64,000 bases of DNA from an uncultured Sphingomonas sp. (GCF_913062585.1 NZ_CAJXWX010000025.1:1-64000), one strand, 5' to 3'. Shown: positions 47,585 through 56,602, numbered from the stretch's first letter. Made by a program: numbers and translations. Notes: a model not told the origin generated them from the letters alone.

Positions 47585-48793
47585 TTACAGCGCCTCCAGC
47601 TTGAACGACGACGCACCGCTGGTCAGTTGCGGATTCTGCGCGCCCTCGGCCCGCGCGATATAGCCTTTCGACTTCTCGACCTCGTTGCCCAGCGTGGTGA
47701 CGGTGGTCTTCATCGAATCGAGCGCCTTCAGCTTGAAGCTGTCGATCGCATCCATCGTGTCATAGATATTCTGGAAGGCGCGTTGCAGCGTCTCCAGCGG
47801 AATGGTCGAGGCCGCCGCCTGCTCATGGATCTGCGCGGTCTGGCTGCGCAGCAGCTTGCCGGTCGAATCGATGATGTTGGCCGTGGTCGAGTTGAGCGCG
47901 GTGATCTGGTCGAGCACCAGCTTCTGGTTGGCCAGCGCCTGCGCCACGGTGACGGCGGTACGCAAAGCGGAGACGGTGGTGGTCGAGGCGCGGTCGACAC
48001 CCTTCACCAGCTCGACATTGTTCTTCTTGACCAGGTCGAGCGCCAGATAGCCCTGCACCGTGACCGCCATCTGGGTCAGCAGGTCCTGGGTCCGCTGGCG
48101 GGTATAGAAGAGCGCGGTCTCGCGGATCGCCTTGGCCTTGGCGGGATCGGTGTGGTCCAGCTCGTTCGCGGTATCCTCCAGCTTGGAGTCCATCGTCTTG
48201 GACAGATGGATCATCTGCTCCAGCCGCCCCATCGCCGACCACAGGTTCGCACGCTCGGTGTCGATGGCGGCATTGTCCATCAACAGCTCGTCACGGCCCG
48301 AGGACAGGCTCTTCAGGATCGCGGCGATATGCGACTGCGACGAGCGATAACCGTCGAAATAGTCGCGCATCTTGTTGCCGAAGGGCAGGATGCCGAGCAG
48401 CTTGCGCGGGGCGGAGAGATTGCCCTGGCGACCGGGATCGAGGCTTTCGACCACGCGGCGCAGTTCGGTCAGGTCCTTGCCCACCCCCGTCTCACCGTCC
48501 ATCGCCTTGACCGGTCGGTCGAGGAAACGGTTCGACTGGCTGGCCGCCTCGCGGATTTCCTTCTGGCCCATCGCGGTGATCGCATCGACGCGGCGGCCGA
48601 ATTCGGGGCTGTTGACGTCCTGCGCGATCAACTCGGCGACGAAGCCGTCGACCTTCTGCTCCAGCTGGCTGCGCGTCTTGTCGTCCACGGGCACCAGCCC
48701 GGCGGCCTGGGCGGGCGCCACCGTCGGCACGGGATCGGGCGGCGTGAGCGTCAGCCCCTTTTCCTGGGTCACGGTATCGGCGGTCGTGGCCAT
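47585..48793 (-). CDS. Toxic anion resistance protein TelA family
   Basis: A 402-residue helical cytoplasmic protein of the TelA/KlaA (YceH-related) family, named for tellurite resistance although many members have other or unknown roles in envelope stress. LDRPVKAMDGETGVGKDLTE, NLSAPRKLLGILPFGNKMRD and VQGYLALDLVKKNNVELVKG are typical blocks, and long heptad patterns indicate coiled coil. The ATG follows GGAGAG by 8 nt. It forms a two-gene unit with the XpaC-like gene. Confidence 0.88.
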   Translation of the reverse strand: MATTADTVTQEKGLTLTPPDPVPTVAPAQAAGLVPVDDKTRSQLEQKVDGFVAELIAQDVNSPEFGRRVDAITAMGQKEIREAASQSNRFLDRPVKAMDGETGVGKDLTELRRVVESLDPGRQGNLSAPRKLLGILPFGNKMRDYFDGYRSSQSHIAAILKSLSSGRDELLMDNAAIDTERANLWSAMGRLEQMIHLSKTMDSKLEDTANELDHTDPAKAKAIRETALFYTRQRTQDLLTQMAVTVQGYLALDLVKKNNVELVKGVDRASTTTVSALRTAVTVAQALANQKLVLDQITALNSTTANIIDSTGKLLRSQTAQIHEQAAASTIPLETLQRAFQNIYDTMDAIDSFKLKALDSMKTTVTTLGNEVEKSKGYIARAEGAQNPQLTSGASSFKLEAL

Positions 48794-48894
48794 GCTCAAA
48801 CTCTCCAAATGCGCAGCCCTAGTGTGGAGGGGATGGCGGCAGGGTTCAAGTGTATTATGCAGGTAACACTATGCCAAAGGGGTTTCCCCCACAT

Positions 48895-49013
48895 TCCTCC
48901 CCTGGAAGGGGAGGTGGCAGGGCGAAGCCCTGACGGAGGGGTGTCACGCTATCGAGAGGTGGACACCCCTCCGACGCGCTAACGCGCGCCACCTCCCCTT
49001 CCAGGGGAGGAAT
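48895..49013. repeat. Intergenic palindrome, family B
   Basis: CCTCCCCTGGAAGGGGAGG at the left and CCTCCCCTTCCAGGGGAGG at the right, with GACGGAGGGGTGTC / GACACCCCTCCG arms (complementary) in between. The whole element could fold into one large hairpin of about 115 nt. It lies upstream of telA. Confidence 0.75.
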
Positions 49014-49049
49014 GGGGGAGAAATTGATCGCTCTCTTTGCGCAACCGAA

Positions 49050-49255
49050 GCCAGGGGGGTTCGTTACCTCGGCTCGGCCTCGCCTCTCCGGGCGGTCTGA
49101 TCGTCCTCGAAGCTTATGATCCCGCGCCTTCACGTGCGGAATCATAATGCTGGGGGGTCGCGACCATTTCCCGAACGGAGGTGCCGGGCCGAACGCAGCA
49201 GACAGAGACACCTACCTGGCCCCTAACGGTCATCTGACCGGCGGGGGTCCGTTTT
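49050..49255 (+). ncRNA. Candidate structured RNA, rod-like (6S-like fold)
   Basis: The stretch folds as one extended rod: CCAGG (49051-49055) with CCTGG (49215-49219); TCGGCTCGGC (49069-49078) with GCCGGGCCGA (49183-49192), ten pairs including one G-T that exists only on the plus strand; then CCTC/GAGG, CGGG/CCCG and GGTC/GACC with bulges; and an apical hairpin TTATGAT/ATCATAA around CCGC/GCGG (49114-49147). A terminator follows. The rod with internal bubbles and about 160-200 nt recalls 6S RNA, but I cannot identify it by sequence. Ends are approximate. Confidence 0.45.
49218..49255 (+). terminator. Intrinsic terminator after the candidate rod-like RNA
   Basis: GGCCCC pairs with GGGGTCC (with a bulge) around an inner stem CGGTC-ATCT-GACCG (49227-49240), followed by GTTTT. 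The T-run is on the plus strand, so it does not serve ruvB, which is read on the minus strand and ends 22 nt away. Confidence 0.6.
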
Positions 49256-49276
49256 CGACGCGATACCAACCTGCGT

Positions 49277-50302
49277 TCAGGCGTCGAACAGCCCGTCCTG
49301 CGACCCGATCGGCGGATTGAGGCCCAGATGCTTCCACCCGCCCGGATTGAGGATGCGCCCGCGCGCGGTGCGGGCGAGCAGGCCGAGCTGGATCAGGAAC
49401 GGCTCGATCACCTCCTCAATCGTGTCGCGCGGCTCCGACAGTCCGGCGGCCAGCGTCTCCACGCCCACCGGTCCGCCACGATAGACATCGGCGATCATCG
49501 TCAGATAGCGCCGGTCCATCGCGTCCAGTCCCAGCGCATCGACCTCGAGCCGGTTGAGCGCCTGGTCGGCAGCGGCGGCGTGGACGATCTCATGCCCCGC
49601 CACGGTCGCGAAGTCGCGCACCCGGCGCAGCAGGCGACCGGCGATACGCGGCGTGCCCCGCGAGCGGCGTGCGACCTCGACCGCGCCGTCCTCCGCGATC
49701 GGCAGGTCGAGCAGGCGGGCGGCGCGGGTGACGACGCGGGTCAGTTCCTCGACCGTGTAGAATTGCAGGCGGACCGGAATGCCGAATCGGTCGCGCAAGG
49801 GGGTGGTCAGCAACCCCTGCCGCGTCGTCGCTCCGACCAGCGTGAAGCGCGGCAGGTCGATCCGCACCGAACGCGCCGACGGCCCCTCGCCGATCATCAG
49901 GTCGAGGACACGGTCCTCCATGGCGGGGTACAGGACTTCCTCGACCGCCGGTTGCAGGCGGTGGATTTCGTCGATGAACAGGACGTCGCCGTCCTCCAAA
50001 TTGGTCAGCAGCGCGGCGAGGTCGCCCGACTTGGCGATGACGGGCCCGGAGGTCGCGCGGAAGCCCACCCCCATCTCCCGCGCAATGATCTGCGCCAGCG
50101 TCGTCTTGCCCAGGCCCGGCGGGCCGAAGAACAGGACGTGATCCAGCGCATCGCCACGCCCCCGCGCCGCCTGGATAAAGACGCGCAAATTATCGCGCGC
50201 CGCCTGCTGGCCGACAAATTCGTCCAGGCTTTTCGGGCGGAGCGCGGCGTCGACATCCTCGGGACGGCGGCTGGCGGATAACAGGCGGTCTTGGTCGGTC
50301 AC
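49277..50302 (-). CDS. ruvB: Holliday junction branch migration ATPase RuvB
   Basis: AAA+ motor that with RuvA drives Holliday junction migration, 341 aa. Walker A GPPGLGKT lies at residues 60-67, Walker [10 protein letters not shown] follows, with sensor 1 [18 protein letters not shown] and the C-terminal winged helix. The start is GTG ([10 protein letters not shown]) with AGGAGG 6 nt upstream; a longer frame lacks this signal. Unlike the usual ruvCAB order, a hydroxyacid dehydrogenase gene on the other strand separates it from ruvA. Confidence 0.97.
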   Translation of the reverse strand: MTDQDRLLSASRRPEDVDAALRPKSLDEFVGQQAARDNLRVFIQAARGRGDALDHVLFFGPPGLGKTTLAQIIAREMGVGFRATSGPVIAKSGDLAALLTNLEDGDVLFIDEIHRLQPAVEEVLYPAMEDRVLDLMIGEGPSARSVRIDLPRFTLVGATTRQGLLTTPLRDRFGIPVRLQFYTVEELTRVVTRAARLLDLPIAEDGAVEVARRSRGTPRIAGRLLRRVRDFATVAGHEIVHAAAADQALNRLEVDALGLDAMDRRYLTMIADVYRGGPVGVETLAAGLSEPRDTIEEVIEPFLIQLGLLARTARGRILNPGGWKHLGLNPPIGSQDGLFDA

Positions 50303-50436
50303 GCCCGTCCTCCTAGCGGCTGCGGCCCCCGACTGTCGAGCGGAAGCGCGAACATTGCGCGAACATGTTGCCGCCAACCGGCCGATGCTGATCCGGGTGG
50401 CGGACTCAGGGCCAAAATCGCGCTAAAACAAGGGCC

Positions 50437-51330
50437 ATGCCGTACGACATCTTCCTGGCCACCGCCATTCCGCCCGCGCTGGAGACCCTGCTCGCCGAAC
50501 GCTTCACGCTTCATCGCGACACCGCACCGCCGACGACGCGCGCGATCGTCGGCGGGGGCATGATGACGGTCGACGCCGCGCTGCTCGACCGGCTGCCCGA
50601 GCTGGAGATCATCGCGGTTCACGGCGTCGGCCATGACGGGATCGACCACGACGCCGTCGCCGCGCGCGGCATCCGCATCGCGATCACGCCCGACATCCTG
50701 ACCGAGGATGTCGCCGACCAGGCGATCGCGCTGTGGCTGGCGGTCGACCGGCGGATCGCGGCGAATGATCGGGCGGTGCGGATGGGCAATTGGACGGTGC
50801 CTCTCGGCCGTCGGGCCAGCGGGCGGCGGATCGGGATTTTCGGGCTCGGCCGGATCGGTCAGGCCATCGCGCGGCGGGCGGAGCCGTTCGGGGGCGAGAT
50901 CCTCTACACCGCGCGGTCGCAGAAGGACGTGGCGTGGCGATTCGTGCCCGATCTGACAGCCCTGGCGGCGGCGTGCGACGTGTTGTTCCTCGCCGCGCCC
51001 GGCGGAGAGGAAACGCGCGGCGTGGTCGACGCGCAGGTGCTGGCGCAGCTGGGGCCGGACAGCGTGCTCGTCAATATCGCGCGCGGCAGTGTGGTCGATG
51101 AAGCTGCGCTGATCGCGGCGCTGGAGTCGCACGGGATCGCGGGGGCGGGCCTGGATGTCTTCGCCGACGAGCCCGACGTGCCCTATGCGCTGCGCCGGAT
51201 GAACCATGTCGTGCTGGCCCCGCACCAGGGGAGCGCGACGCGAGAGGGCCGCGCGGCGATGGCGGAGATGGTGATGGCCAATCTCGACGCGCATTTTGCG
51301 GGGCGGGAGGTGCCGGGGTTGTTGGGTTAG
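50437..51330 (+). CDS. D-isomer-specific 2-hydroxyacid dehydrogenase
   Basis: A 297-residue NAD(P)H-dependent oxidoreductase. The coenzyme fold GIFGLGRIGQAIARR lies near residues 128-142. The catalytic triad is visible as the Arg in VNIARGSVVDE, the Glu in DVFADEPDVP and the His in VVLAPHQGS. The group includes glyoxylate/hydroxypyruvate reductases; substrate not readable. It lies between ruvA and ruvB on the opposite strand, followed by a hexamer tandem repeat and a family A pair, and looks inserted. Confidence 0.93.
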   Translation: MPYDIFLATAIPPALETLLAERFTLHRDTAPPTTRAIVGGGMMTVDAALLDRLPELEIIAVHGVGHDGIDHDAVAARGIRIAITPDILTEDVADQAIALWLAVDRRIAANDRAVRMGNWTVPLGRRASGRRIGIFGLGRIGQAIARRAEPFGGEILYTARSQKDVAWRFVPDLTALAAACDVLFLAAPGGEETRGVVDAQVLAQLGPDSVLVNIARGSVVDEAALIAALESHGIAGAGLDVFADEPDVPYALRRMNHVVLAPHQGSATREGRAAMAEMVMANLDAHFAGREVPGLLG

Positions 51331-51340
51331 CGGATCCCCT

Positions 51341-51376
51341 TGGCCTTGGCCTTGGCCTTGGCCTTGGCCTTGGCCT
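51341..51376. repeat. Hexanucleotide tandem repeat (TGGCCT)6
   Basis: Six perfect copies of TGGCCT run into an inverted family A element (about 51368-51393) that lacks the ACTTCG part of its siblings. The hexamer equals the CCTTGG edge seen once in other family A copies, so it looks like a slippage expansion of that edge. Confidence 0.85.
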
Positions 51377-51452
51377 TCGCTCAAGCGGAACGGGGTTTGG
51401 ATTGGGCGCACATTACAAACAGCCGTTCAGGCTGAGCGAAGTCGAAGCCCAC
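51368..51452. repeat. Paired family A repeats (inverted copy truncated)
   Basis: A shortened inverted copy (GGCCTTCGCTCAAGCGGAAC) followed by a full forward copy at 51423-51452, placed between convergent dehydrogenase and ruvA genes. Confidence 0.7.
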
Positions 51453-51460
51453 GCCCCGCG

Positions 51461-52060
51461 TTACTTCGCCGCCTTGCGCAAAGCCAAACGGACGAGCGCA
51501 TCAAGCGAAGCCCCCGCCCCCAACTCCTCTTCCGCCGCGGCGACCGCCGCATTGGCTTCGGCCGGGCGGAAGCCCAGGTTGAGCAGCGCCGACACCGCAT
51601 CCGCGCCGGCGCCCATCGGCGCAGCTCCCCCGCCGCCCGATCCGGGCGCGAGGACGATCCCGCCGACCTTGTCCTTCAACTCCATGACGATCCGCTGGGC
51701 GAGCTTGGGCCCGACGCCATTGGCGCGGGCGACCATCGCCTTGTCGCCGCTGGCGATCGCGCGCATCAGGTCGGCGGGCTCCAGCGCCGACAGGATCGCC
51801 AGCGCCACGCGCGACCCCACGCCCTGCACGCCGGTCAGCAAGCGGAACCAGTCGCGCTCATCGGCGCTGGCGAAACCGACGAGGCGGATCGAATCCTCCG
51901 ACACCAGCATCTCGGTATGCAGCATCGCCGCCTCGCCCACCGGCCCGATGGCGGACAAAGTGCGCGCGGAGGCGCCGACCAGATAGCCGACCCCGCCCAC
52001 GTCGATCACCGCATGATCGATGCCGGTGGAGTCCAAACGTCCCTTGAGATGCGCGATCAT
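51461..52060 (-). CDS. ruvA: Holliday junction DNA helicase subunit RuvA
   Basis: Tetrameric Holliday junction-binding protein, 199 aa. The N-terminal OB fold ([20 protein letters not shown] and [12 protein letters not shown]), two helix-hairpin-helix motifs ([20 protein letters not shown] and [20 protein letters not shown]) and the small C-terminal RuvB-binding domain ([20 protein letters not shown]) are in order. It follows ruvC on the same strand with a palindrome in the gap. Confidence 0.97.
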   Translation of the reverse strand: MIAHLKGRLDSTGIDHAVIDVGGVGYLVGASARTLSAIGPVGEAAMLHTEMLVSEDSIRLVGFASADERDWFRLLTGVQGVGSRVALAILSALEPADLMRAIASGDKAMVARANGVGPKLAQRIVMELKDKVGGIVLAPGSGGGGAAPMGAGADAVSALLNLGFRPAEANAAVAAAEEELGAGASLDALVRLALRKAAK

Positions 52061-52128
52061 GGACGTGGGTTAGAACAAAAGGGGGTGGACGTCACGGGGG
52101 TTATCGCAGGCGATTCGCGTGCGGCGGG

Positions 52129-52261
52129 CCCTCCCCCATCCCCTCCCACTTGCGGGAGGGGCGTGCCAAGGTTCGAACGCCGGAATCCCTTGAAGCTGCG
52201 CTTGCGGATAGCCCAGTAACGCACCCCTCCCGCAGGCGGGAGGGGATGGGGGAGGGAAAGC
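52129..52261. repeat. Intergenic GC-rich palindromes (family C)
   Basis: CCCCTCCCACTTGCGGGAGGGG (about 52139-52160) and CCCCTCCCGCAGGCGGGAGGGG (about 52224-52245) flank a 63-nt middle. The flanking GGCCCTCCCCCAT and ATGGGGGAGGGAAAGCC are also complementary, so the entire element can fold on itself. It sits between ruvC and ruvA. Confidence 0.7.
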
Positions 52262-52279
52262 CGCGAGCAAGACGGCCCG

Positions 52280-52798
52280 TTAAACCGCCCCCACCCGCCG
52301 CTGCATCGCCCGCGCGCTCGCCAGGTGATGCGCGTGCGTAATCGCCACCGCCAGCGCATCCGCCGCGTCGGGCCCGGTCAGCTTCACGCCGGGCAGCAAA
52401 TGCCCGACCATCGCCTGCACCTGTTTCTTGTCCGCGCCGCCGGTGCCGACGGTCGCTTTCTTGACGATGCTGGGATGATATTCGCCGACGATCAGCCCCG
52501 CCTGCGCCGCCGCGAGCAGGACGATGCCGCGCGCCTGGCCCAGCTTCAGCGTCGATTGCGCATTGCTGTTGCCCAGCACTTCCTCGACTGCCGCGCCGTC
52601 GGGCCGTTGCTGGCGGATCACGTCGTAGAGCGCGGCGTGCAGGTTCGCGAGGCGCCGGGGGAGCGGCATCGATGGCTCGGTCTTGATCTGCCCGTTGGCG
52701 ACATGACGCAGCCGGTTGCCTTCCACTGCGATCACCCCCCAGCCGGTGGTGCCAAGGCCGGGGTCGAGGCCGAGAATGATGGCAGGGGGTGGCGTCAT
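52280..52798 (-). CDS. ruvC: Crossover junction endodeoxyribonuclease RuvC
   Basis: Holliday junction resolvase, 172 aa. The RNase H-like active site is visible: Asp12 in [15 protein letters not shown], Glu in [20 protein letters not shown], and the C-terminal [14 protein letters not shown]. The gene is followed by ruvA and preceded by yebC (102 nt), the common yebC-ruvC-ruvA order. Confidence 0.97.
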   Translation of the reverse strand: MTPPPAIILGLDPGLGTTGWGVIAVEGNRLRHVANGQIKTEPSMPLPRRLANLHAALYDVIRQQRPDGAAVEEVLGNSNAQSTLKLGQARGIVLLAAAQAGLIVGEYHPSIVKKATVGTGGADKKQVQAMVGHLLPGVKLTGPDAADALAVAITHAHHLASARAMQRRVGAV

Positions 52799-52900
52799 GT
52801 TAGGTCTTTCGGAGGGTCATCGCTGCCTGGCCTGCCCCTCCACCACGCGGCCTTGCCGCGCGGTCCCCCTCCCCAGGCACAGCCTGGGGAGGAATGGGGA

Positions 52901-53644
52901 TTAGCCGAGCTTTTCCATCACTTCGTCGGAGACTTCGTAATTGCCCCAGACGGTCTGGACGTCGTCGTCATCGTCCAGCGTGTCGATTAGCTTGAACAAA
53001 GTCGCCGCCGCCGCTTCGTCGACCGCGACCATGGTCTGCGGACGCCAGGCGAGCTTGGCGCCTTCCGCCTCGCCCAGCACGGGCTCCAGCGCCTTGGCAA
53101 CTTCATGCAGATCGGCCTGCGCGGTCCAGATCTCGTGGCCGTCTTCCGACGAGGTCACGTCCTCGGCCCCCGCTTCCAGCGCCGCCTCGAACACCTTCTC
53201 GGCGTCGCCCGCGCTGGCGGGATAGTTGATCAGGCCCATCCGGTCGAAGCCATGGCTGACCGAACCGGCGGTGCCGAGGTTGCCGCCATTCTTCGACACC
53301 GCAGTGCGCACATTGGTCGCGGTGCGGTTGCGATTGTCGGTCAGCGCCTCGATGATCAGGCTGACGCCGCCGGGGCCGAAGCCCTCATAGCGGACTTCCT
53401 CGTAATTCTCCCCATCGCCGCGCGAGGCCTTGTCGATCGCGCGCGCGATATTGTCTTTGGGCATCGAGGCCGCCTTGGCCGCGTTGACGGCGGCGCGCAG
53501 ACGCGGATTCATGTCCGGGTCGGGCGTGCCCATCTTGGCCGCGACGGTGATTTCGCGGCTGAGCTTGGAGAATGCCGCCGAGCGCTTCTTATCCTGCGCG
53601 CCCTTGCGGTGCATGATGTTCTTGAATTTGCTGTGGCCTGCCAT
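52901..53644 (-). CDS. yebC: YebC/PmpR family protein
   Basis: A 247-residue protein of the YebC/PmpR/TACO1 family, described as transcriptional regulator and more recently as a translation factor relieving stalls. [20 protein letters not shown] is the family N-terminus; the acidic [40 protein letters not shown] and the final [19 protein letters not shown] blocks are present. It heads the ruvC-ruvA run. Confidence 0.96.
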   Translation of the reverse strand: MAGHSKFKNIMHRKGAQDKKRSAAFSKLSREITVAAKMGTPDPDMNPRLRAAVNAAKAASMPKDNIARAIDKASRGDGENYEEVRYEGFGPGGVSLIIEALTDNRNRTATNVRTAVSKNGGNLGTAGSVSHGFDRMGLINYPASAGDAEKVFEAALEAGAEDVTSSEDGHEIWTAQADLHEVAKALEPVLGEAEGAKLAWRPQTMVAVDEAAAATLFKLIDTLDDDDDVQTVWGNYEVSDEVMEKLG

Positions 53645-53671
53645 CGGTGCCTCTTGAAATGATCGCGCTCT

Positions 53672-54211
53672 CTACGACCGCTCTAGGGCCTTTGCCAACC
53701 CGTCGATCTTCGCCTCCAGGCTGTCGAGCCGTTCGATCACGGCATTGTCCAGCTTGTGGTGCAACCGCAATATGTCGATCTCGGCGCGCAAATTGGTGCG
53801 ATAGTCGAGGCTGGCGGCCAGCCGGTCCTTTGCCGATTGCCGGTTCTGGCTCATCATGATGACCGGCGCCTGGACCGCCGCCAGCGTCGAGAGCATCAGG
53901 TTGAGGAAGATATAGGGGTAGGGATCGAAGACCAGCCCGAAATGGCCGAGCACGTCCGAGTTGAGCAGCATCCAGGCCAGCAGGATCACCGAAAAGGTGA
54001 TGATGAAGCCCCAGCTGCCGCCGACCGCCGCCACCCGGTCCGCCAGTTTTTCGCCCCAGGTCGAGCTTTCGTCGGCGACATCGGCGGCGTCGCGGGCGCT
54101 CAGCTGGCCCGACTCGATATCGGCGATGACCTGGGTTTCTTCCTCGTCCAGTTCATGCGCGGGTTTGCCCAGCGTCCGGCGGGCGATTTCGGCGGCGGTC
54201 GACAGGGCCAT
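53672..54211 (-). CDS. DUF1003 membrane protein
   Basis: A 179-residue protein with two transmembrane helices (GFIITFSVILLAWMLLNSDV and YIFLNLMLSTLAAVQAPVIM) joined by the short loop FDPYPYI typical of DUF1003, then the signature MMSQNRQSAKDRLAASLDYRT and a C-terminal coiled coil. The function is not known. It precedes yebC on the same strand and is divergent from the HerA-like gene. Confidence 0.88.
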   Translation of the reverse strand: MALSTAAEIARRTLGKPAHELDEEETQVIADIESGQLSARDAADVADESSTWGEKLADRVAAVGGSWGFIITFSVILLAWMLLNSDVLGHFGLVFDPYPYIFLNLMLSTLAAVQAPVIMMSQNRQSAKDRLAASLDYRTNLRAEIDILRLHHKLDNAVIERLDSLEAKIDGLAKALERS

Positions 54212-54282
54212 CGGCAGAGCGCTCCGTTCAGAGAATCAAATGCCTTGCTCCTTGGGGCGTTGATCGGCCAAACGCCAGAGTC

Positions 54283-55746
54283 ATGACGGTACGCGTGGAT
54301 ATGGGAACCGACGAGCGTGGCTCGTCGGTGCCGATCGATCTTGAGGAACTGCTGGCGACCCGCCTGCTGGTGCAGGGCAATTCGGGGTCGGGAAAGTCGC
54401 ATCTGCTGCGCCGCCTGCTGGAGAAATCGGCGGGTCAGGTGCAGCAGGTGGTCATCGACCCCGAAGGCGATTTCGTCACCCTGTCCAAGGCGTATGGCCA
54501 TGTCGTGATCGAGGCGGGCGACTATGCCGAGCGTGAGGTTGGGCGCTTCGCCACACGGATTCGCGAGCACCGCGCCTCGGTGGTTTTGAGTCTCGAAGGG
54601 CTGGAGATCGAGGGGCAGATGCGCTGCGCCGCGACCTTCCTCAACGCGCTGTTCGATGCCCCGCGCGAGCATTGGTATCCCGCGCTGGTCGTGGTCGACG
54701 AGGCGCAGCTCTTCGCCCCCACCACCGGCGGCGAAGTGACCGAGGAAGTCCGTCGCGCCTCGCTGTCCGCGATGACCAATTTGATGTGCCGCGGGCGCAA
54801 GCGCGGGCTGGCGGGGGTGATCGCGACCCAGCGACTCGCGAAACTCGCCAAGAACGTCGCGGCGGAGGCGTCCAACTTCCTGATGGGGCGCACCTTCCTC
54901 GACATCGACATGGCGCGCGCCGCCGACCTGCTGGGCATGGAGCGGCGGCAGGCCGACTCGATCCGCGATCTGGCGCGCGGCACCTTCCTGGCGCTGGGGC
55001 CTGCGGTGTCGCGGCGGCCGATCACGGTGAAGATCGGCGCGGTCGAAACCTCGGCCCGGTCGGGCAGCCCCAAGCTGACCCCCCTGCCCGACGCGCCGCC
55101 GCCGGACCTGCAGGAACTGCTCTTCGCGCCCGTCGAGGACGCGCCGACGCTGCCAATGACCTTCGACCCGCGCCCGCGCCGGGTGCCCGCCGAGGAACTG
55201 ATGGCCGATCTCGGCCGCCCGCCTTTGCCGACGACCGCCGCGCCGCCCGCGCCGGAAATGGATGAGGCGGAGGTTGAGGCGATCTACGAACAGGTGCTTC
55301 GCGCGATCGTCGAGGACCCCGAATCGACCTTCCGCCCTGCCTCTGTGCTGTTCCAGGACTTCCAGGTGCGGTGCCGGATGGCGGGACTGGCCCGGCCACC
55401 GCTCGACCTGAACGGCTTTGCCCGGCGCCTGTCCTGCGCGCGCGCGGGGATTTTCGACGTCAACGATCCCGACTGGCAGGAAGCACTGGCACTGGCGGCG
55501 ATGCTGCCCGACGACATGCTGGGCGCATTCCTGCTGGTCGCACGCGCCGCGCGGGAGGGCCTGCCCTGCCCGCCGGATACAAAGATCGCCGAGACATACG
55601 GCACCAGTTCGCTGGGCCGGGTGAAGCGGCTGATCGCCTATATCGAGAGTCGGGATTTGTTCGTGTGCCGGACCGATTTGACGGGGAAGCGGTCGATCAC
55701 GATTCCGCGGCTGGGCTGGACGACCCAGGCGGCGGAGATGGGGTGA
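54283..55746 (+). CDS. HerA-like ATP-binding protein (DUF87 type)
   Basis: A 487-residue ATPase. P-loop VQGNSGSGKSHLLRRLL at about residues 30-46 and Walker B ALVVVDEAQLFAP near 130-142; the VIATQRLAKLAKNVAAEASN block matches the HerA/FtsK superfamily. The C-terminal half is a proline-rich linker followed by a winged-helix-like domain (TYGTSSLGRVKRLIAYIESR). No nuclease (NurA) is adjacent. Related stand-alone HerA-like proteins are common in sphingomonads; the role is not established. Confidence 0.82.
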   Translation: MTVRVDMGTDERGSSVPIDLEELLATRLLVQGNSGSGKSHLLRRLLEKSAGQVQQVVIDPEGDFVTLSKAYGHVVIEAGDYAEREVGRFATRIREHRASVVLSLEGLEIEGQMRCAATFLNALFDAPREHWYPALVVVDEAQLFAPTTGGEVTEEVRRASLSAMTNLMCRGRKRGLAGVIATQRLAKLAKNVAAEASNFLMGRTFLDIDMARAADLLGMERRQADSIRDLARGTFLALGPAVSRRPITVKIGAVETSARSGSPKLTPLPDAPPPDLQELLFAPVEDAPTLPMTFDPRPRRVPAEELMADLGRPPLPTTAAPPAPEMDEAEVEAIYEQVLRAIVEDPESTFRPASVLFQDFQVRCRMAGLARPPLDLNGFARRLSCARAGIFDVNDPDWQEALALAAMLPDDMLGAFLLVARAAREGLPCPPDTKIAETYGTSSLGRVKRLIAYIESRDLFVCRTDLTGKRSITIPRLGWTTQAAEMG

Positions 55747-55757
55747 GGGTTTGGCTT

Positions 55758-55785
55758 GGCCTTCGACTTCGCTCAGGCTGAACGG
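55758..55785. repeat. Family A repeat, inverted copy
   Basis: Inverted family A copy 12 nt after the HerA-like gene. Its forward partner lies about 310 nt to the right (56087-56115); the small membrane-peptide gene is between them, unlike the other, closely spaced pairs. Confidence 0.75.
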
Positions 55786-55844
55786 GGGTTGGTGATTAGG
55801 GCCAGCGGAGACCATGGTTTGGAGCGATGGCTTAGACCCGCGCC

Positions 55845-55979
55845 CTACTTGTCCCGACGTTTTGCTGGCCTGTCGTCATCGCGGCGCATTTTCCGTTCCA
55901 ATAGCATCGTGAGCAACTGATCCGACCAGCTTAGCGCGATGATGGGGGGAATAGCCAAGACAGCCCAGAACCAAGTCAT
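55845..55979 (-). CDS. Small membrane peptide, unknown (44 aa)
   Basis: A 44-codon ORF: a hydrophobic N-terminal helix (MTWFWAVLAIPPIIALSW), an amphipathic segment QLLTMLLERKMRR and a highly charged tail DDDRPAKRRDK. The ATG is preceded by GGAGG at 4 nt. Single-helix peptides with a basic tail are often membrane-associated regulators. It lies between two copies of the family A repeat and is the only coding candidate in this 450-nt gap. No family recognised. Confidence 0.6.
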   Translation of the reverse strand: MTWFWAVLAIPPIIALSWSDQLLTMLLERKMRRDDDRPAKRRDK

Positions 55980-56086
55980 TCTACCTCCGAGGCAGGCCCT
56001 TTGCCGTCATAAGCCAGAGATAGGCTAGATTGGAGGAACTATAAACCGGCACACGCTACGCCATCCGAAACGCAAGTCCCCCACCC

Positions 56087-56115
56087 CGTTCAGCCTGAGC
56101 GAAGTCGAAGGCCAC
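56087..56115. repeat. Family A repeat, forward copy
   Basis: Forward family A copy upstream of the gapR terminator, partner of the inverted copy at 55758. Confidence 0.75.
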
Positions 56116-56136
56116 GCTCCACCGCCAACCCCATAC

Positions 56137-56171
56137 AAAAAAGGGCGACGGAGCCACAAGCCCCGCCGCCC
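56137..56171 (-). terminator. Intrinsic terminator of gapR
   Basis: On the minus strand GGGCGGCGG (56171-56163) pairs with CCGTCGCCC (56151-56143), including one G-T pair, followed by six T (56142-56137). It lies 28 nt after the gapR stop. Confidence 0.85.
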
Positions 56172-56198
56172 TTCGCACGTCCGAACCCGAAACCGGGA

Positions 56199-56459
56199 TC
56201 AGATCATGCCCAGCGCCTTCATGTAAACCTCGAGGATCGCTTCCTCTTCCTGATATTCCTCGCGCTTCTTCTTGCGGATAGCCATGATCTTCTTGATCGC
56301 CTTGGGGTCGTATCCGCGCGCCTTGGCTTCGGCGAAGACGTCCTTGATATCGTCCGAAATGCCCTTCTTCTCTTCTTCCAGCCGCTCGGCCCGCTCGATC
56401 AGCAGGCGCAGCTCGTCGGCCGTCACATTGCCGCTGCTGTCGAAATTCTCGTCCGCCAT
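56199..56459 (-). CDS. gapR: Nucleoid-associated protein GapR (DUF2312)
   Basis: An 86-residue basic coiled-coil DNA-binding protein. GapR of Caulobacter clamps overtwisted DNA ahead of replication and transcription and stimulates type II topoisomerases. The signature [20 protein letters not shown], the [20 protein letters not shown] stretch and the end [14 protein letters not shown] align with it throughout. An ATG 18 codons upstream is in frame, but the chosen one matches the family N-terminus and follows GAGGG. It has its own terminator. Confidence 0.93.
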   Translation of the reverse strand: MADENFDSSGNVTADELRLLIERAERLEEEKKGISDDIKDVFAEAKARGYDPKAIKKIMAIRKKKREEYQEEEAILEVYMKALGMI

Positions 56460-56602
56460 GTCTTGTAACCCTCTGAAATCCTGTGCGCCCCGATCGACCC
56501 GCCGCCACGACACAGGCCCTGCCCATGGGCAAGGTCGGTCCGGCGCGGATGTCGGGATCGGCGCCGGGTCTAGGCGGTTCCGGCCCCGGGCTCAAGCCGC
56601 CG

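Noticed and set aside
49050..49255. tmRNA, SRP RNA, RNase P RNA or a cobalamin/TPP riboswitch
   Set aside because: The diagnostic conserved sequences of these RNAs were looked for on both strands and are absent; only a rod-like fold remains.
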